Part shown: piece by piece, positions 59,034-64,000 of the stretch | Position numbering within the stretch: position 1 is the stretch's first letter | Layout: each line of letters starts with the position of its first letter | Origin: Datnioides undecimradiatus | Lineage: Eukaryota; Chordata; Actinopteri; Lobotiformes; Datnioididae | Direction: 5' to 3' | Assembly (NCBI GenBank): GCA_008933995.1 | Contig: WARS01000026.1 | Location: 4,912,501-4,976,500, forward strand | Length of the DNA stretch: 64,000 nt | The notes under the pieces: generated by a model | Told to the model about the DNA's origin: nothing | The model's database searches: none | What the model saw: the letters and a program-made list of their open reading frames with translations, nothing else | Translations under genes and position numbers: made by a program

Positions 59034-60110
59034 ATGATGACCAAACCATTTGGAAAGAGCGGGGATGTGAGTGAGCTGGTGAACTCTCTTGGCTGGCTGG
59101 AGGAGGAGGATGGCAGCTCTCAGGATGGGGAAGAAAGCCCAGAGATGAGAGGGCACCATGGCCTGACTGCAGGCAGTCGAATTCGCTCCTGCACAGAATT
59201 GGGCAGTGAGGATATGGAGGAAGAAGAGGAGGAAGATGATGAAGAGGAGATTGGACCAAATGGAGAGAATGCTCCAAAAAGAAGAGGCCCTAAGAAAAAG
59301 AAGATGACCAAAGCCAGACAGGAGAGGTTTCGTGCCCGACGAGTCAAAGCCAATGCCAGAGAACGTTCACGTATGCACGGGCTGAATGATGCCCTGGATA
59401 ATCTGCGCAGAGTGATGCCCTGCTACTCCAAAACACAGAAGTTGTCAAAGATTGAGACTTTACGGCTGGCCCGCAACTACATTTGGGCTCTGTCAGAAGT
59501 GCTTGAGAGCGGCAAGTCCCCAGAGAGCCATGGCTTCGTAGAAATGCTGTGTAAAGGTCTGTCACAGCCCACCAGTAACCTGGTGGCCGGCTGCTTGCAG
59601 CTGGGACCCAGTCCAATGATGCTCAACAAGCTGGAGGACAAGTGTGGAGGCCCAGGGGTCGGTGGTATGGGGGGTCAGGCTGGCCATCCCCTCAGCTACC
59701 CATCTCCAGGCCTTCCCAGCCCCCCTTATGGCTCCCTGGAGGCTTCCCACCTCCTCCACATGAAGGGATTCAAGGGGCCTATATATGACAACCCTTCCCC
59801 TAATGAGTGCAGCAGTGGCACCCCACCATACGATGGGCCTCTCACTCCCCCTTTGAGCATCAGTGGCAACTTTGCCCTGAAGCAAGAGCCTTCTCCCCAT
59901 GAGTCCGAGAGGAACTACACACCCCACCCTGGCCACCATGCCCACTACCTCTCTTCCCACCATTATACCACATCCACAACTGGCGGCCTACCAGGGGGAC
60001 CTCAGGGTCACCCACTCTTTCAGGCTTCACGCTATGAGTTGCCTCTGGATGTGGCCTTTGACTCGTTCTCTCCTTCTCACCTTATCACCTCTCAGATGGG
60101 CACCATCTGA
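59034..60110 (+). CDS. neurod4: Neurogenic differentiation factor 4 (NeuroD4/Math3/Ath3), complete, 358 aa
   Basis: Nuclear class II bHLH activator of neuronal differentiation; it binds E-boxes as a heterodimer with E proteins. The whole reading frame is in one exon, as in the NeuroD family. I use the first ATG after the acceptor (59034); the second ATG adjoins it, and upstream in-frame codons are intronic. Order: N-terminal [13 protein letters not shown] (9-21); acidic run of Glu/Asp (about 59-72); nuclear-localisation-type KRRGPKKKK (82-90); bHLH about 102-154 with [20 protein letters not shown] and [19 protein letters not shown]; NeuroD domain with [20 protein letters not shown]; then [10 protein letters not shown] and [20 protein letters not shown]. 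The post-bHLH segment fits NEUROD4 better than NEUROD1, 2 or 6. Human is 331 aa; the extra length lies in Gly/His-rich C-terminal parts. Confidence 0.97.
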   Translation: MMTKPFGKSGDVSELVNSLGWLEEEDGSSQDGEESPEMRGHHGLTAGSRIRSCTELGSEDMEEEEEEDDEEEIGPNGENAPKRRGPKKKKMTKARQERFRARRVKANARERSRMHGLNDALDNLRRVMPCYSKTQKLSKIETLRLARNYIWALSEVLESGKSPESHGFVEMLCKGLSQPTSNLVAGCLQLGPSPMMLNKLEDKCGGPGVGGMGGQAGHPLSYPSPGLPSPPYGSLEASHLLHMKGFKGPIYDNPSPNECSSGTPPYDGPLTPPLSISGNFALKQEPSPHESERNYTPHPGHHAHYLSSHHYTTSTTGGLPGGPQGHPLFQASRYELPLDVAFDSFSPSHLITSQMGTI

Positions 60111-60915
60111 AATGTGACCATGAGCATATGAGAAGAACACTGATTGACTCTGGCCAGTACAGAAGCACTGCTCTTGAATAAAACGGCTGTAAAATGGGAA
60201 TGGTGTATGCTGTAATGGCCGTGTTACTAAATGTATAGAGAAAATGGTTTGCATTCAATTTGACTAGTACTCTGGGAGAGCACTGAATGCTCAGAGAGAG
60301 ACTCAACACCTCAACTGAATCTACCTGACACAAACACGCACCCATAACTTTTAATATTTTATTTATTCTTTATTATGCTTGTTACATTGGTATTTGGATT
60401 ACTTTTTTTTTCTGAAGAAGTTGACCCCTCAGTTGTTACAATGAGACTAAAAATTAGTTCACCAAATTCATTCTGTTTATTGCATTACACAGATAGGATT
60501 TCTGTGTCTGTGTAGGGTAAGAACAATAATGTGACAAAGTTTGTTACAAGCTCTGCATGTCTGCATATGAAAAGAAATTGATCAGAAAGGCCAAACACAA
60601 ACTTAAATCGTGCACTGAGGCCTACAACCAATGCCCCGTCCATTAGGAAAAGCAATGCATTTATTTATACCTGTATTTAATATTTATTTTGATAACGTCT
60701 TGTCCTTTTTTTTATATTTTTTCTCTCAGCACAGTTTTTGTTTCACTGTTGTCTTGGTTTGTTGTCAGTCACTGGCATCTGTACTGTATTTAAATTATTT
60801 ATTTGAGATATTTCAGGTACTTGTTCATTTGGTGTCACACTTTTTGTCATACTGTACTGTTGTAAATATTTTGCTGTTTCGCACTTAATTGAATAAATAT
60901 TCTTATATTATATGA
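60111..60915 (+). other. neurod4: neurod4 3' UTR with AU-rich elements
   Basis: Polyadenylation signals AATAAA are at 60177-60182 and 60892-60897. Between them are repeated ATTTA/TATTTAT motifs (around 60355-60370, 60657-60690 and 60790-60805), the type that speeds mRNA decay. Use of the distal site is likely. Confidence 0.55.
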
Positions 60916-63900
60916 TATTTCCATAGTAACAACATTTTCCACGTGTTTTCTTCTGCTATGCTGCCATCCTGGACTGAACATTTTGTTCAAAAGAAAGTTT
61001 ATGTCTCCCAACAGAGCTGAGAGTACTTATACGCAGCTTCTATACATTAGTTCATCTAGATGCCAGTTGAATATTGGTATGTAGTGAGTGGGACTTCTCC
61101 TCACATGTTCACATTGCCTTTGCCATGTGATAAGTATAATAAAGTTCCTTCTATGGCAGATATACTTAAACCCACAAGTGAAATGAATTATTTTCTTACA
61201 ACAAAATCCAAATTAAGTAAATTCAATCTCAACTACTCTACACACCAAACCCTACAATAGTTCCCTTGGCAAATCAGTTACAGGTGTTATGCTGATAGAA
61301 GAAAATGTGGCAGTGATTCTGTGCGGGTTTCTGACAAGCAGTGTAAGTACCTCTTATGTACTCTTATGTGTACTCTTATGTGAAGGCATACCACAACAAA
61401 AATCAGAAAAACACAAACACAACACAAAGAAAGTGAGGGTTAAGTGGCTTTAACACGGGTACCTTGATATCAAAACTAATGAAAATAATTAAGACAAACC
61501 TCCTCAATTAAAGGGATACTTTCTGTTGCAGGATGTGTGAGTCTGTGTGTTTGTGTGTGTTTATGATGTCATTCAGAGCCTTGCTCCGGGGTGTCTATCT
61601 GGTCAGGCAAAGGGCTGTTGTGGGCCATGGGAAAACAGCTCTGGGGAACAGGTGAATGTGTCACTGTGGCCTTTCTGAGTCTCTGCCATCAGCTCTCTTT
61701 TCCCCACATGTCCCATTTTCCCATGCAGCTCATGCCAAAACACTGTGGGGCAAGAGCTCATTTTTAAAGAATTCATCCACTTTAACTCAAAGAAAGAAAA
61801 GCACCCGATTGCTGTTCAGAGACACAGTGTGTGGATTCTATCAATCAATTGATTTGATGCTTTATTTGGTATAATTCTGAAAATATTGATTCCTCATAAC
61901 ACAGTACCAATCATATAACCTTTTCATGTTGAAATTTTTAGCATAAAGCTAATAAAATACAGTATTTAGATCCTTAATTTTCAGACCAACTTAAACCACC
62001 AGGGTTCCTAACATTTATATCACTCAACTAATCACAAAAGTCTCAGTTTTGACTTTAATGATCGTGTTGGGGCATGATGGCTCTTGAAACAGACAAAGAC
62101 TGGGGTGGCAGAGTGTAAAGATGGAGAGGTGAGAGCAAGAGCTGGTGTGTTCAAGTGCTTTTATCATTGTGGTCCTTTAGGCAATTGTGCAAAGGGGAAG
62201 GTGCCTCAGAGGTTGTTGTCAAAAAAGACTTCCCCCCTCTTCAGCTACCTCTCCAAAGGTTTGTCTTTTCCAGTCCTGGCAACAGTGCAGAAAGAGTGCT
62301 AGAGAAAAAGGGAACGATTGTTTTACTGGGCGCCACTGGTCCATTGTGAACGCAGCCTGTTCTTTCTCTTGACCTGTGACCTGTATTGTTGTGGGGCATC
62401 TCATTTGGGGAGGGCAGACAGCTGGGGGAACTGCGGGAGGGCTGATGGACAGCTGGGCCAATTTGGGTAGAGAGAGAGAGAAGAGAGTGCGGGTATGAGA
62501 GAGAGAGGGATGAGAGAGAAAAAGGGAAAAGGGAATTAAGTGTGTTGGGGGAAAGAGGAGAAGACGGAAGAGAAGGAAAGGGCAGGAGAGGTGACTGAGG
62601 GCCATGCTCCTCATTCACATGTTTGTTCTCTGTGCTCCTGTGTGTCAGCCTTAGCATAGGAATGACACATTGCTTTACATACAGGCAGACATTTGGCCTG
62701 TGAGAAAGTACTGGCAGAGTTAGCTGGCGCACACTCTCTTTGTGTCTTTGCTGTTTTTGTTACGGCAAAAACAGTGGGGGGCAGGGTATGTGGATTATCC
62801 TCCTGAGTCCAAATGCATGAATGGGTGGATATGGAAATAATCCACGTAAATTAACTTTGGATACAAGATTACAAAACACAGAGATGCAGGACAGTCTGAG
62901 ATTGGGGCATGGAGGTAGTTCAACAACTGCATGGATTAATTTTGAAGTAAATAGATTAAAAAAATGCATGTAATTAGCACAAGACAAATATGCTAAAATA
63001 ACAAAGAATAATTCCATAAAATGCTCCAAAAATCCTGATTTAAGATTACTATCAGTACTGGGAAAAAAAGTAGATTGAGTGAATTGAGTGTAGTTGGCTT
63101 GTATCTGTGATAAGCATGAAGGTCTCTTAATTTGGAATGCTCAGCAGAGTGCGACCTGTAGCTCAGTCCCCTGGGACAGTGGGGTCACATCAGACATCAG
63201 TCCAAAGACAATTAGTGGAACTTCTCTCCAACTCTTGATCCCCAAAACTCTCCTGGTATTTATAATAGTTATCATATACATTATGTCATAGTTGTCAGCA
63301 ACATGGTAGCAAGAATTACCTTTTTTTAAAATTTTAGTTTGTTTACATGTGTTTTGTTTAGTGTGATATCATAAAACAATAACCTGAAAGTTGATTCTTT
63401 TTGGCAGTGGTAGCAGGCATCATGGAGAAAAAACAAAAAGAAAAAACAAAATCTGAGCTACCATAGTTAGCTTGCCTTCTCGCTCTCTTGTGCATATATT
63501 CTAGTTTCTGTGTGCAGCACTCTTAATCCACAGGCCAAACAAGAGTGGCTCCCACTAAAATGAAAAGGTCCTGAACCACAGGAGCTAGATAGAGGGATAA
63601 AGCATTGTGATTAAGATTGCATTAATGGGGCCATAGGAGGCTGGAAGGCTTTAATCAGTGTCTGTGTGCCGGTAATCCCTCTGCCTTTAAGCTGGGCCGA
63701 ACATGGTGATCTCCCCCCTCCTCTTGGCCACATTGCGCATGCACATACACACGCCTCTGTGGGGAGCATGGGGATATGAGTCCCCAGGTTTAGAGGTGGA
63801 GCACCCCAAAAACAAGACGCCCTAGACTTAGAGGAGCAGCTGGTAGAAGAAAGACCGAGGAGATGGATGGAGAGAGAGATGTGAGAAAAGGAAAACAATG

Positions 63901-64000
63901 AAAGATGTCGAGGCTGTGTTATGAGAAGATGTAGTGATTGGAAGAGCAGGGAATTAAAATGAGGATTGGTTTGGTCATGGTCAACATGGTGGAAGCAATT
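60916..64000. other. Intergenic sequence to the right edge
   Basis: No gene supported. A short tandem TGTACTCTTA-type repeat lies near 61352-61382. A GA-rich tract at 62468-62580 produces spurious Ser/Leu minus-strand frames. A repeat-free block at 63600-63730 (GGCTTTAATCAGTG) may be regulatory. Confidence 0.5.
62468..62580. repeat. GA-rich purine tract
   Basis: Interrupted GAGAGA and GGGAAA runs. Confidence 0.85.

Noticed and set aside
59562..59963. 133-codon minus-strand frame inside neurod4
   Set aside because: Antisense shadow of the neurod4 reading frame.

Overview
This window reads as vertebrate, most probably teleost fish, nuclear DNA. It has intron-split genes with GT-AG (and one GC-AG) junctions, AATAAA polyadenylation signals, many CA/GT and GA microsatellites, a fish-style LINE tail and a solo LTR, and no bacterial or organellar features. 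The five protein-coding genes were recognised from their translated exons; no database was searched.

Layout from left to right. (1) 1-6327, minus strand: the first nine coding exons of the skeletal-muscle L-type calcium channel alpha-1 subunit Cav1.1 (cacna1s). The gene runs off the left edge. Intron 2 holds a solo LTR with a perfect 5-bp target duplication. (2) 9212-11380, minus strand: tmem9, complete, with a probable long 3' UTR back to about 7750 and a CRE/ETS promoter near 11.4 kb. (3) 11.5-28.6 kb: a gene-poor interval of about 17 kb with microsatellites and several non-repetitive, homeodomain-motif-rich blocks. (4) 28.8-39.05 kb, plus strand: c1ql4, a secreted synaptic-type C1q/collagen protein, with one coding intron of 6.8 kb and a probable 5' leader exon. 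(5) 41.26-49.70 kb, minus strand: a non-sarcomeric essential (alkali) myosin light chain, myl6/myl6b-like. It has two alternative first exons and two alternative last coding exons. (6) 50-57.8 kb: intergenic sequence with CpG- and E-box-rich blocks. (7) 57.8-60.9 kb, plus strand: neurod4, a proneural bHLH factor with its whole reading frame in one exon. (8) 60.9-64 kb: intergenic.

The genes do not form a pathway. Two concern muscle or motor function (cacna1s, myl6), one endolysosomal membranes (tmem9) and two neurons (c1ql4, neurod4). From memory, the human relatives of the left pair are neighbours on 1q32, while those of the right trio lie on 12q13, so the 17-kb gap may mark an old or lineage-specific synteny junction.

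Most notable observations: an Asp-to-Lys change beside the repeat I selectivity glutamate of Cav1.1; a single myl6 locus that appears to encode both a MYL6-length and a MYL6B-length protein; both conserved MYL6 C-terminal variants encoded in separate exons; a GC-AG intron in that gene; and the intact-ended solo LTR. I did not see an obviously novel multi-gene system here.
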